DNA of 58,392 nt from the NCBI GenBank assembly GCA_021732285.1, contig JAKFVH010000034.1, positions 1 to 58,392 of the forward strand. Direction: 5' to 3'. The position numbers and the translations under genes were made by a program. Positions 36,827 through 44,786 of the stretch are shown in pieces (the first letter of the stretch is position 1; every line of letters begins with the position of its first letter). Below the pieces are notes generated by a model that saw only the letters and a list, made by a program, of their open reading frames with translations, made no database searches and had not been told where the DNA came from. This stretch comes from Reyranella sp. Lineage in GTDB: Bacteria; Pseudomonadota; Alphaproteobacteria; Reyranellales; Reyranellaceae.

Positions 36827-37750
36827 ATGCAAGTGCCGATTTGCGAGATCGATCCATGGCGCACTCAATATTTCGAGAGTGTGTCTTGCCCACCGGACGT
36901 TTTCATTCCCACTGAGGACAGCGATGGCTGGACGTGGAATCCGGCGCATCGCTGGGTCTACGACAAGCTTGCCGTAGCGCTCAGTCAGGGATTGGCAGCA
37001 GCGCCGCATGGCGTCGCTCCGCAGAATTATCCCGTGTTTTCCAAGCCCATCTACAACCTCAAGGGCATGGGTGTGGGCAGTCGCGCCCTGTTCTCGCCCG
37101 ACGACTACGCCAGTGCTTACCAGCCAGGTCATTTCTGGACGACGCTGCTCGAAGGCGATCATGTCAGCAGCGATGTAGCGTTGGTCGACGGCGAGCCGAA
37201 GTGGTGGCGCCACGCCACGGGCGTTGCCAGCGGTGCTGGCACTTTCGATTACTGGGAAGTGCATGCAGTGCCGTCACCCGCGGTCGAGGACTGGTGCGGC
37301 GCCTGGTGTCGACGGCATCTCAAGGGCTACACCGGGCTGCTCAATCTCGAGACCATCGGCGGCCGCATCATAGAAGTGCATCTGCGCTTCGCCGATCAGT
37401 GGCCAGATCTCTATGGCCCAGGATGGGTCGAAGCGATCATCCGGCTGTACGCGTCGCACGAATGGCGGTTCGACGATTCGGCGCGACGCACCGGGTACAG
37501 CGTCGTGCTGTTCGTGCCGCACGGCTGGCGATACCGACATCCGTCAGCCGACCTGCAGCGCGCCATCGCGACGACGCCGGGCGTGTCGAGCGTGCAGATC
37601 ACCTTTCATGAAGAGCTGCCGCCCGGCCAGCATGCCATGCCGCCGGGCGGCTTTCGCGTCGCCATCGTGAACTGCCGGGATCGCGCCGCCGGCTTTGCGG
37701 CACGCGACCGGTTGCGCGCCCACTTCGAGGCGACGAAGACTCCCCTCTAG
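36827..37750 (+). CDS. Uncharacterised protein, ATP-grasp-like
   Basis: About 307 residues. Three segments look like ATP-grasp elements: the Lys strand and glycine loop [17 protein letters not shown] (near residue 70), [20 protein letters not shown], and the metal-binding end [13 protein letters not shown] followed by [17 protein letters not shown], where the usual Asn appears as His. The C-terminal part ([11 protein letters not shown] onward) resembles a small regulatory-type domain. It is divergent from egtBD with only 91 bp between starts. Family not identified; the ligase role is inference. The stop (37748-37750) overlaps that of the converging DUF1328 gene. Confidence 0.6.
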   Translation: MQVPICEIDPWRTQYFESVSCPPDVFIPTEDSDGWTWNPAHRWVYDKLAVALSQGLAAAPHGVAPQNYPVFSKPIYNLKGMGVGSRALFSPDDYASAYQPGHFWTTLLEGDHVSSDVALVDGEPKWWRHATGVASGAGTFDYWEVHAVPSPAVEDWCGAWCRRHLKGYTGLLNLETIGGRIIEVHLRFADQWPDLYGPGWVEAIIRLYASHEWRFDDSARRTGYSVVLFVPHGWRYRHPSADLQRAIATTPGVSSVQITFHEELPPGQHAMPPGGFRVAIVNCRDRAAGFAARDRLRAHFEATKTPL

Positions 37751-37914
37751 GAGTTACGCCTCAGGAAGCCGGCGAACAGGCTGACCACGAACAACACCAG
37801 CGCGATGACGAACAGGATCTGCGCCATGCCGGTCGCGGTCGAGGCGATCCCGCCGAAGCCGAACAAGCCGGCCAGCAGCGCGATCACGAGGAACATCAGC
37901 GCCCAGTACAACAT
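37747..37914 (-). CDS. DUF1328 family small membrane protein
   Basis: 55 residues: [19 protein letters not shown] followed by [14 protein letters not shown] and a second helix ending [10 protein letters not shown]. This is the standard two-helix DUF1328 pattern (YtjA-like), often induced by envelope or osmotic stress. GGAG lies 7 nt before the ATG. A GGAAC-type EcfG promoter lies 30 nt upstream. Confidence 0.9.
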   Translation of the reverse strand: MLYWALMFLVIALLAGLFGFGGIASTATGMAQILFVIALVLFVVSLFAGFLRRNS

Positions 37915-37944
37915 CGAGGATCTCCTTGCGATCGTTCGTGGGAT

Positions 37945-37970
37945 AACGTCCCTGCGACCGGCGGAGTTCC
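37945..37970 (-). promoter_or_regulatory. EcfG-type promoter of the DUF1328 gene
   Basis: GGAAC (37970-37966), 17 bp, CGTT (37948-37945) on the minus strand, 30 nt from the start codon. Exact match to the consensus known for EcfG sigma factors. Confidence 0.75.
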
Positions 37971-37983
37971 TGTCGTGCGAGCG

Positions 37984-38008
37984 GCAACCGGGTCATTGTC
38001 GGGACGTT
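37984..38008 (+). promoter_or_regulatory. EcfG-type promoter, divergent, of the 38042-38585 pair
   Basis: GCAAC (37984-37988), 16 bp, CGTT (38005-38008), 33 nt before ATG 38042. It stands back to back with the DUF1328 promoter, 13 bp apart. Confidence 0.5.
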
Positions 38009-38041
38009 TCCCGGGTCCTGATCCACGCCAATGGAGCCCCC

Positions 38042-38176
38042 ATGGAACGCGAACTCACGCCCGTTGAGGCGCGCGGCGGCGTCGTCAGCGGCCGCATTTT
38101 GACCATTCTTGTGGTCTCGTCCGTCGGCGCCGCCGTGGCGCTGGCGATCGCCTGGTTATTCCTCTTCCCGCGGTAG
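38042..38176 (+). CDS. Small membrane protein, 44 residues
   Basis: Starts MERELTPVEARGGVVSGRIL, then one transmembrane helix (ILVVSSVGAAVALAIAWLFLF) and a final Pro-Arg. GGAG lies 5 nt upstream of the ATG. It is followed after 22 bp by the DUF2177 gene. The family is not recognised; small single-helix proteins like this are common targets of the general stress response. Confidence 0.65.
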   Translation: MERELTPVEARGGVVSGRILTILVVSSVGAAVALAIAWLFLFPR

Positions 38177-38198
38177 GCGTGCCCGCTAGACTGGGCCG

Positions 38199-38585
38199 AT
38201 GAAGACGCTGTTCATCGGCTATCTCGCCGCCCTGGCGGCCCTCGCCGTCCTCGATGCCCTGTGGCTGGGCGTCGTCAGCCGCGATTTCTACAAGGCGCGG
38301 CTTGGCCAGCTTCTGCTCGATCAGCCGAACTGGCCGGTGGCGATCCTGTTCTATTTCATCCACGCCGTCGGCATCGTGGTCTTCCCGGTGCCGCTGGCGG
38401 CAACGTGGCTTTCAGCGGTGCTGTACGGCGCGCTGTTCGGCTTCGTCGTCTACGCCGCCTACGACCTCACCAACCTCGCCACGCTGCGCGGCTGGCCGAT
38501 GGCGGTGAGCCTGGTCGACCTCGCCTGGGGTGCGGCTGTCAGCGCGGCCGCCTGCGCGGTGGCGTACTTCGCGATGCGCGCTTAA
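38199..38585 (+). CDS. DUF2177 family membrane protein
   Basis: 128 residues with four hydrophobic helices. Conserved DUF2177 elements are ALAVLDALWLGVV, FYKARLGQLL, the central FYFIHAVGIVVFPV, YAAYDLTNLATLRGWP and SLVDLAWGA. Function unknown. The stop codon abuts the REP-type palindrome at 38587. Confidence 0.85.
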   Translation: MKTLFIGYLAALAALAVLDALWLGVVSRDFYKARLGQLLLDQPNWPVAILFYFIHAVGIVVFPVPLAATWLSAVLYGALFGFVVYAAYDLTNLATLRGWPMAVSLVDLAWGAAVSAAACAVAYFAMRA

Positions 38586-38586
38586 T

Positions 38587-38645
38587 GGGAGCGCGGGCCT
38601 CCGGCCCGCTCATGATCATGATGCGGGCAAGAGGCCCGCGCTCCC
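38587..38645. repeat. REP-like inverted repeat between convergent genes
   Basis: Left arm GGGAGCGCGGGCCTCCGGCCCGC (38587-38609) and an imperfect right arm (38623-38645) around TCATGATCATGAT. It fills the whole gap between the DUF2177 stop (38585) and the GNAT stop (38646), so it may act as a bidirectional terminator. Confidence 0.85.
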
Positions 38646-38909
38646 TTACCGATCGTCGTATTCGGGATGGCGGCGGATGTAGGCGACGATATAGCTGCAG
38701 GCCGGCACGATCTTGAAGCCGCGCTTGCGCGCATCGGCGAGCGCCGCGCCGACGAGGCGCGCAGCGAAGCCCTTGCCTTCGTCCTCGGGCGGCACCTCGG
38801 TGTGGGTGAAGATCATGCGGTCGCCCTGCTCGCGATAGACCGCGACGGCGAGACCGCTGTCGGTGTCCATCTCGTAGCGGTGCGCCGCCGCGTTGTGGCG
38901 CACCGTCAT
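38646..38909 (-). CDS. Small GNAT-like N-acetyltransferase (PF14542/YidJ type)
   Basis: 87 residues. Compact GNAT core: AVYREQGDRMIFTHTEVPPE, EGKGFAARLVGAALADARKRG (acetyl-CoA loop and helix) and IVPACSYIVAYIRRHPEY at the end. This matches the stand-alone Gcn5-related family that modifies small molecules or protein Lys. It is 10 bp downstream of the lipoprotein gene and probably co-transcribed with it from the stress promoter at 39259-39283. Confidence 0.88.
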   Translation of the reverse strand: MTVRHNAAAHRYEMDTDSGLAVAVYREQGDRMIFTHTEVPPEDEGKGFAARLVGAALADARKRGFKIVPACSYIVAYIRRHPEYDDR

Positions 38910-38919
38910 GACCTCGCCC

Positions 38920-39216
38920 TCAGCCCTGCGAGCGATAGGCGTACTCGTTGCGCACGCAGCGTTCGAAGTTCTCGGTGTAAGGCGCGATGCGATATGACTG
39001 GCACGCCGAACGTGATGCCGTCATGCGCTGTTCCGGCGTATAACCCTTGCCGGACTTGGCTTCGCGGTCCCGACACTTGCGATACTCCGATGAGCTGACG
39101 CTCAACCCATAGCCCGCGCACACGTCCTCTCCAACGACACGAGTCTCGACCGAGCAGGCGCCCAGCATTGCTGCTGCGGCGCCCACCGCGCTGATCACCA
39201 CGATCCGACCCAGCAT
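38920..39216 (-). CDS. Small lipoprotein, hypothetical
   Basis: 98 residues. Signal with lipobox AAAMLGACSVE (Cys about residue 20), then a Cys-containing mature part (CAGYGLSVSS, KCRDREAK, SACQSYRI, CVRNEYAYR), four Cys in all after the lipid Cys. ATG 39216 was chosen because GGAGG lies 8 nt upstream; ATG 39237 is weaker. An EcfG-type promoter lies 42 nt upstream. Confidence 0.75.
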   Translation of the reverse strand: MLGRIVVISAVGAAAAMLGACSVETRVVGEDVCAGYGLSVSSSEYRKCRDREAKSGKGYTPEQRMTASRSACQSYRIAPYTENFERCVRNEYAYRSQG

Positions 39217-39258
39217 GCGTCTGCCTCCTGCGAGCATCGTTCGCGCTCACGCAGCGAC

Positions 39259-39283
39259 AACGCCGGAGGGCATCGCGAGTTCC
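39259..39283 (-). promoter_or_regulatory. EcfG-type promoter of the lipoprotein-GNAT pair
   Basis: GGAAC (39283-39279), 16 bp, CGTT (39262-39259), minus strand. Exact match to the EcfG consensus. Confidence 0.75.
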
Positions 39284-39291
39284 TGCCCGGC

Positions 39292-40863
39292 TCAGCGGTC
39301 GACCTCCCAGAACATGGGATAGGACGACTGGATCAGGCCCTTGAGGTCGGTCCGATAGCCGGCCGGGATGGTGAACTGCCCCCACATCACGGACGGCACC
39401 ATCTCGTAGGAAACGATCTGGATGTCGGCGGCGATCTTCTTCCGCTCTTCCAGGGTGGCAGCTCGCGTAAAAGCCTTCATCAGCTCGGGCACGCGGTTGT
39501 CGCACGACCAGCCGGGGAAATCGTTGCAGGTCGCGGCGACATAGAAGTGCGTCAGCGGCGAGTACATGTCGGTGCCGTTGGAGTAGACCGGGAACATCGA
39601 CCAGCCGTCCTTCTTGGCGCGCCGCGCCAGCACCGTCGGCCAGTCGCGCGGCTGCTGCTCGACGACGAAGCCGACGTCCTTCATGTTCTGCACCAGCACG
39701 CGCGAGGCGGTCTGGCTGATCGAGCCCGCGACTTCCAGGACGATCACCGGCTCGCCGTTGTAGCCCGAGGCCTTCAGCTCGGCCTTGGCCGCCGCGAGGT
39801 CGACCTTGGCGGCGCTCGAGCCGGCATCGGTCGAAAGCGGCGTGCCGCACATCCAGAACGACGGGCACGACTTCGCGCGATAGCGCTCGGGCACGCCGAT
39901 CGCCGTCAAGGTCGCGTCCTGGTCGGCCAGCTTCCACATCACCTGCCGCACCTTCGGATTGTCGAACGGCGGGAAGGCGTGGTTCAGGCGGAAGTTGCCC
40001 TGGAACTGGTGGATGCCGCCCAGGCCCATCAGCTTCACGCCCTTGTCCTTCTCCAGGATCGGCAGAATGTCGAAGGGCAGGTATTGCATGTAGTCGATCT
40101 CGCCCAGCATCAGGGCGTTGGCGCCGGTCGACTGGTCGGGCATCACGCGCAGCGTCAGCTGATCGATCTTCACGTTCTTGCCGCCGGCCAAAAAGTCCGG
40201 CGCTTCCTTGCGCGCCACGTAGGCGGGATTGCGCTCCAGCACCATGGCGTTGCCCGGCCGCCATTGGTCCTTGAGGAAGCGGAACGGGCCAGAACCGACC
40301 GGGTCGCCGATGCGCTGGTCGGCCGGCGTCGCGGCGAGCCTGGCCGGCATCATCACCGGCAGCGGCGCGTTGGGCTTGCCCAGCACTTCCAGCAGCAACG
40401 GGAACGGCTGCTTCAGCACCAGCTTGAAGGTCTTGGCATCGGTCGCCGTGAGCTGGTCCGTGTCGGCCATCAGCATCTTGCCCAGCGGGTCGCGCACCGA
40501 CCAGCGCTTGAGCGAGGCGACGCAATCCTCGGCCGTGACCGGCGTGCCGTCGTGCCACTTGAGGCCGTCGCGCAGCGTGAAGGTCCAGGTGAGCTTGTCG
40601 GGGCTGCTGTCGTAGCCCTCGACCATCTGCGGCTTGATCTCGCCCTTCTCGTTCATGGCGAACAGCATGTCGAAGACATGCAGGCCGAAGGTCCGGGTGA
40701 TGGTGGCGGTAATGACGTGCGGATCGAGGATCGTCACCTCCGATTCCAGCACCACCGTCAGCGACTTCGCCGCCCGCGCCTCGCGCGGCCTGATCAACGA
40801 CGCCGTTGCCAGCGCCGCGCCGCCTGCCATCGCTGCCCTACGTCCAAATCCGCTTACGCTCAT
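39292..40863 (-). CDS. ABC transporter substrate-binding protein, family 5 (peptide-type)
   Basis: 523 residues. The N-terminus has a twin-arginine-like signal (FGRRAAMAGGAALATAS). The SBP_bac_5 domain shows LTWTFTLRDGLKWHDGTPVTAEDC, the family hallmark, then GSGPFRF and ERNPAY. It should bind oligopeptides or a related solute in the periplasm. No permease or ATPase gene is adjacent, so it is an orphan in this window. Its stop lies just upstream of the lipoprotein promoter. Confidence 0.9.
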   Translation of the reverse strand: MSVSGFGRRAAMAGGAALATASLIRPREARAAKSLTVVLESEVTILDPHVITATITRTFGLHVFDMLFAMNEKGEIKPQMVEGYDSSPDKLTWTFTLRDGLKWHDGTPVTAEDCVASLKRWSVRDPLGKMLMADTDQLTATDAKTFKLVLKQPFPLLLEVLGKPNAPLPVMMPARLAATPADQRIGDPVGSGPFRFLKDQWRPGNAMVLERNPAYVARKEAPDFLAGGKNVKIDQLTLRVMPDQSTGANALMLGEIDYMQYLPFDILPILEKDKGVKLMGLGGIHQFQGNFRLNHAFPPFDNPKVRQVMWKLADQDATLTAIGVPERYRAKSCPSFWMCGTPLSTDAGSSAAKVDLAAAKAELKASGYNGEPVIVLEVAGSISQTASRVLVQNMKDVGFVVEQQPRDWPTVLARRAKKDGWSMFPVYSNGTDMYSPLTHFYVAATCNDFPGWSCDNRVPELMKAFTRAATLEERKKIAADIQIVSYEMVPSVMWGQFTIPAGYRTDLKGLIQSSYPMFWEVDR

Positions 40864-40913
40864 CCCACACCCCCAACTCAGTGGCGGGCAGCGTAGCGCG
40901 ATTCAACCAAAGA

Positions 40914-40940
40914 GAAACGGGCCGGACGCCGGCCCGTTTC
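40914..40940 (-). terminator. Rho-independent terminator after the 40978 gene
   Basis: Palindrome GAAACGGGCC...GGCCCGTTTC (40914-40940), followed on the minus strand by CTCTTTGGTTG. It sits between the 40978 stop and the substrate-binding-protein start. Confidence 0.7.
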
Positions 40941-40977
40941 CGCTGTTCGAGACGTTGGCTGCGATGAGGGGCTGCAA

Positions 40978-41529
40978 TCAGGGCGTAAGCACGCGGCAGA
41001 GCACGCGGTCGACGAAGACATCGGTCCGCGGCCCGTACGCGGCAAACGCCAGCCGCTGACCGGGACCCGCCGTCGGCGCGATGATGCGGGTCTCCTGCAC
41101 CGGCCTGCTGCCGTTGGTGAAGGTGCAACCGATCTGCGCGTTGGCGTCGGCGCCACTGTTGTTGGTCAGGTAGAGCGGCGCCACCCAGCGGTCGCCGGGA
41201 ATCGCCTGCAGCGTCGGACTGTCGAGCGCGACGAGGGGCACGGTCGGGCCGGCCGTGATGGGCACGACGCCCATCAGGGTGGCGTTCGGCCGCTGCACCA
41301 CGACGCCCGTCGCCGTGGCGATCTGCGCCTTCGGATCGAAGGCCCTGTCGGCCGGCGTGCTGGGCTCGTTCGACGGACGAAGCTGGTTGTCCTTGCTGAC
41401 GTTGTCCGGCGTCCAGACCTTGCCGGTCTTCTCATCGCGGAACTGCGCCTGCGCGAAGGCCGACGCCGTCACCGCCATCGCTGCGACGCCACACACCAGC
41501 GTCGCAGCCAGGTTACGAAAGGTCGTCAT
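40978..41529 (-). CDS. Secreted hypothetical protein (paralogue of the 51365 gene)
   Basis: 183 residues with a Sec signal ending ASAFAQAQ. The mature part has RDEKTGKVWTPDNVS, then VVPITAGPTVPLVALDSPTLQ, PGDRWVAPLYLTNNSGA, CTFTNGSRPVQETR and a final TDVFVDRVLCRVL with one likely disulfide. It shares this order of motifs with the protein at 51365. It is 17 bp downstream of the CsbD gene, so it probably responds to the same stress promoter (41911-41935). Function unknown. Confidence 0.75.
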   Translation of the reverse strand: MTTFRNLAATLVCGVAAMAVTASAFAQAQFRDEKTGKVWTPDNVSKDNQLRPSNEPSTPADRAFDPKAQIATATGVVVQRPNATLMGVVPITAGPTVPLVALDSPTLQAIPGDRWVAPLYLTNNSGADANAQIGCTFTNGSRPVQETRIIAPTAGPGQRLAFAAYGPRTDVFVDRVLCRVLTP

Positions 41530-41546
41530 GATCCCAAGTCTCCCAA

Positions 41547-41864
41547 TTACATGTCGCGATAGCGCTTCTGCTCCCACGTGCCCACCTGGGCTTCGGCCTC
41601 TTCCTTGGTGATGCCGTAGCGGGTCTGGATCTTGCCGACGAGCTGGTCGCGCCGGCCCTCGATCTCGAGCAGGTCGTCGTCGGTCAGCTTGCCCCACTGC
41701 TCCTTCGCGGCGCCCTTGGTCTGGTTCCAGCTGCCCTTGAACTTCTCCCAGATCGTCTTGGCGTCGGACTGGCTGGTCTGGCCGGTGGCCTGGGCATGGA
41801 CGAAGGTCGGCAGCGTGCCGACGGTGAACGCCGCACAAGCGGCGAGAATGGCGATTGAACGCAT
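41547..41864 (-). CDS. CsbD family protein with signal peptide
   Basis: 105 residues. A Sec signal (RSIAILAACAAFTVGTLP, cut at VHAQA) is followed by a CsbD domain: WEKFKGSWNQTKGAAKEQWG, LTDDDLLEIEGRRDQLVG and RYGITKEEAEAQVG. CsbD proteins are small general-stress proteins of unknown activity; the export signal is less usual than the cytosolic form at 47889. ATG 41864 has AGGAG 5 nt upstream. Confidence 0.9.
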   Translation of the reverse strand: MRSIAILAACAAFTVGTLPTFVHAQATGQTSQSDAKTIWEKFKGSWNQTKGAAKEQWGKLTDDDLLEIEGRRDQLVGKIQTRYGITKEEAEAQVGTWEQKRYRDM

Positions 41865-41910
41865 GGGAACTCCTGCTGTGAATGGCCGGCGCGATGTGCG
41901 CGTGCCGATC

Positions 41911-41935
41911 AACGAGCACGTGCGAGCGAGGTTCC
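41911..41935 (-). promoter_or_regulatory. EcfG-type promoter of the secreted CsbD operon
   Basis: GGAAC (41935-41931), 16 bp, CGTT (41914-41911), minus strand, 46 nt before ATG 41864. Exact consensus. Confidence 0.75.
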
Positions 41936-41969
41936 CGTCAGTGACCGATCTGCGACCAGTGCGCCGCGG

Positions 41970-42116
41970 TCAGGACCACAGTGATTTCAGGAACAGCGCC
42001 AGGGGCACGACGATGAGGATGGCCACATAGAGATCCATCAACTCGCCCTCGAACAGGCCCCTCGCTGACGGCTCGGGCGTGGCCCGGCCCGACTTGGACA
42101 AATCCACGATCCGCAT
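41970..42116 (-). CDS. Small membrane protein, 48 residues
   Basis: ATG 42116 opens a polar N-terminus (MRIVDLSKSGRATPEPSARG), then one helix VAILIVVPLALFLKSLW before TGA. A shorter start at the internal Met (MDLYV) is possible. An AGGTGAGGG stretch lies upstream, and an EcfG-like promoter is 38 nt away. No family recognised. Confidence 0.55.
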   Translation of the reverse strand: MRIVDLSKSGRATPEPSARGLFEGELMDLYVAILIVVPLALFLKSLWS

Positions 42117-42154
42117 GGCGTCACCCTCACCTTGCGCTGCAGAGTTGCCATATC

Positions 42155-42179
42155 AACGCCGCCAAACCGAACCGGTTGC
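42155..42179 (-). promoter_or_regulatory. EcfG-type promoter of the 42116 small gene
   Basis: GCAAC (42179-42175), 16 bp, CGTT (42158-42155), minus strand. One base from the strict consensus. Confidence 0.5.
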
Positions 42180-42197
42180 ACGCCGCGCGAAGCTAGT

Positions 42198-44786
42198 TCA
42201 GGACGGTACCGCCGTGCGGGCCGCATGATCGAGCGCCTGCTGCAGGTCGACTGAGGAATAGGGCTTGGAAATGAACTGCAGGCCCTCGGCCTGCATGCCG
42301 GCGGCCTGGGCGCCGGATCGGCCATAGCCGCTGGCGATGACCACCGGCAGCCGGGGAAAGCGCCGCCGCACCTCGCTCGCCAGCTCCTCGCCGCTCATCC
42401 CGGGCAGGCCGAGGTCGGTCAAAAGCAGGTCGAAGGCGCCGCCGCGCGTGAGGAGCTCGAGCGCCTGCTCGCCGCTGCCGACGCCGGACACGAAACAGCC
42501 GAGCTGCTCGAGCATGTCGGTGGTCGACATGCGCAGCACGACCTCGTCCTCGACCAGCAGCACGCGCCGCGGCCGGCCGGTCGCCGCGGCGGCCGGCTGG
42601 GGGTCGACCGGCCGCGCCGGGGCCGTCGGAGGCGGCGGCGGCCTGCGAGCCGCCAGGACGCCGCGCAACCGCGCCATCAGCTCCTCGCCGCGATAGGGTT
42701 TGGCAATCAGGGGGTAGTCAGGCCGGTCTTCGGCCGGAATCAGCTCGCGCGCGTAGCCCGAGGTCAGCAGCACGGCGATGTCGGGCCGCAGGCGCTGCGC
42801 CAGCGCCGCCAGCTCGATGGCCGAGATCGAGCCCGGCATGACGACGTCGGTGAACAGCAGGTCGAAGGCCTGGTCCTTCTCCAGGATCGCCGCGGCGACG
42901 TCGGGATTCTCGGCGGCGACCACGCGGTAGCCCCAGCCGGACAGCAAGGCCTCGACGGCGCGCCTGACCTCATCGTTGTCCTCGACCACCAGGACGCGCT
43001 CGCTGCCGCTCTGGCCGCCGGCGCTGTCGGTCGACAGGTCGAGCACCGGATCCATGGTGCGCGGCAGGTAGAGTTTTACGCTGGTGCCCTGGCCGATGGC
43101 GCTGTCGATGCGGATGTGGCCGTTGGACTGGCGCACGAAGCCGTAGACCATGCTGAGGCCGAGGCCCGTGCCCTTGCCGTCGCGCTTGGTGGTGAAGAAC
43201 GGATCGAACGCCTGGGCCGCCACCTCGGGCGGCATGCCGGTGCCGGTGTCGTCCACCGCGACCAGCACGTAGGGGCCCGGCGTGACGTCGGGATGCAGCG
43301 CCGCGTAGCGCCGGTCGAGCGTGGCGTTCGATACCTGGACGGTGACCGTTCCGCCCTCGGGCATGGCATCGCGAGCATTGATCGCCAGGTTGAGGATGGC
43401 GTTCTCGAGCTGGCCGGGGTCGATCTTGGCGTTCCACGGCTCGGCGGCGATGTCGAGCTCGATGGTGATGCGCTCGCCGAGCGAGTGGCGCAGCAGGTCG
43501 GCAAGGTCGCGCACCAGGCGGGCGACGTTGGTCGGCTGCGGCGCCAGCGGCTGGCGCCGGGCGAAGGCGAGAAGCTGCTGGGTGAGCCTGGCCCCCCGGT
43601 CGGCCGCCGCGCCGGCGGCGTTGAGGCGGGCGAGAGCCGCCGCATCGTTCGGCACCGCGCTCTTCACGAGATCGAGGTTGGCCTGGATGACCTGGAGGAT
43701 GTTGTTGAAGTCGTGCGCCATGCCGCCGGTGAGCTGGCCCGTCGCCTCCATCTTCTGGCCCTGGCGCAGCGCCGTCTCGTCGCGCAGCTTTTCGGTGATG
43801 TCGACGCAGCGCACGACCGATCCGCCGCCCGACATCTCGCCGCGCGAGACCTCGTAGTCGCGGCCATCGTGGCTCGTGCGCGCCGTCACCAACCGGTCGG
43901 GTGAATCGGTGTCGAGCTTCAGCGGCTGGAGCAGCGCGCGCATGATGGGGGCACGGTCGGACAGAAGCTGCTCGCGCGTCAGCGTCGCGTGCTTGACGGG
44001 ATCCCAGCCCGACAGGCGCAGGAAGGCCTCGTTCCACGCCACGACCCTGCCCTCGGCGTCGATCACGAAGATCGGGTCCAGCAGGCTCTCGAGGGTCGAC
44101 TGAAGGAGATGCGAGCGATCGGCCAGCGCAAGCTGCGCGGTCTCCAGGCGTCTCGCGCCACGGATGACGATGTACATGCCGATGAACAGGCACAGGAAGG
44201 CGCCGGCCAGCAGCAGGAGGCCGGCGATGTCGGACTGTTCCTGCTCGGAGCGCAGCAGGGCGAGGCGGCGGGCCAGCAGGAGCCTCTGCCCCTCGATGAA
44301 CGATTCGGAGATCTGCCGGATCTGGTCGCTGATGACCTTGCCCGGCCCGGTGCGCTCCTGCGCAAGAGCATAGTCGCGACCGTAGAGCTGGTAGGTGCTG
44401 ATGGTGCTGTTGATCTGCTCGAGCTTCTCGTTTGCCACTGCACGGAACTCGCGGACCTGGCGCGTCGTGTCGGGATCGCCGGCCGCCGCGGCCTCGAGCT
44501 GGCGCAGCCCGGTCTCGATGCGCAGGCGCGCCCGCTCGTACGGTTCGAGATCGATCGCCTGGCCGCTCAGCAGATAGGCGCGTTGGCCGATCTCGCTGTC
44601 CTGCAGGGCGATCACGGTCTGGCGCATCAGCGACAGGATCTCGTAGCTGCCGACCACCAGGCGCTGCTGGCGCGACGCGGAGTTCGAATGGGTGATGGCG
44701 AGCAGCGCGGCCGTGCCGATCAGCACGGCAATCGTCAGCCCGACGATCACGCCCGTCGAGCGCGCCGTGCCGGCGATGCTACGCAT
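42198..44786 (-). CDS. Hybrid sensor histidine kinase (CHASE3-PAS-HisKA-HATPase-REC-REC)
   Basis: 862 residues. Transmembrane helix at 13-31, CHASE3 sensor (about 40-185, with IGQRAYLLSG), second helix (GLLLLAGAFLCLFIGMYIVI), and a PAS domain (LLDPIFVIDAEGRVVAWNEA). HisKA has phospho-His in GGMAHDFNNILQVI (about 358), and HATPase has NLAINARDAMPEGG and GTGLGLSMVYGFV. Two receiver domains follow, with Asp in LLFTDVVMP and LLLTDLGLP. It is the last gene of the phyR operon and overlaps the upstream kinase by 8 bp. It may feed phosphate into or out of the stress pathway (inference). Confidence 0.92.
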   Translation of the reverse strand: MRSIAGTARSTGVIVGLTIAVLIGTAALLAITHSNSASRQQRLVVGSYEILSLMRQTVIALQDSEIGQRAYLLSGQAIDLEPYERARLRIETGLRQLEAAAAGDPDTTRQVREFRAVANEKLEQINSTISTYQLYGRDYALAQERTGPGKVISDQIRQISESFIEGQRLLLARRLALLRSEQEQSDIAGLLLLAGAFLCLFIGMYIVIRGARRLETAQLALADRSHLLQSTLESLLDPIFVIDAEGRVVAWNEAFLRLSGWDPVKHATLTREQLLSDRAPIMRALLQPLKLDTDSPDRLVTARTSHDGRDYEVSRGEMSGGGSVVRCVDITEKLRDETALRQGQKMEATGQLTGGMAHDFNNILQVIQANLDLVKSAVPNDAAALARLNAAGAAADRGARLTQQLLAFARRQPLAPQPTNVARLVRDLADLLRHSLGERITIELDIAAEPWNAKIDPGQLENAILNLAINARDAMPEGGTVTVQVSNATLDRRYAALHPDVTPGPYVLVAVDDTGTGMPPEVAAQAFDPFFTTKRDGKGTGLGLSMVYGFVRQSNGHIRIDSAIGQGTSVKLYLPRTMDPVLDLSTDSAGGQSGSERVLVVEDNDEVRRAVEALLSGWGYRVVAAENPDVAAAILEKDQAFDLLFTDVVMPGSISAIELAALAQRLRPDIAVLLTSGYARELIPAEDRPDYPLIAKPYRGEELMARLRGVLAARRPPPPPTAPARPVDPQPAAAATGRPRRVLLVEDEVVLRMSTTDMLEQLGCFVSGVGSGEQALELLTRGGAFDLLLTDLGLPGMSGEELASEVRRRFPRLPVVIASGYGRSGAQAAGMQAEGLQFISKPYSSVDLQQALDHAARTAVPS

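Noticed and set aside
37754..38026. 90-codon minus-strand ORF overlapping the DUF1328 gene
   Set aside because: Arg-rich mirror frame. The DUF1328 frame has its own start, ribosome site and promoter.
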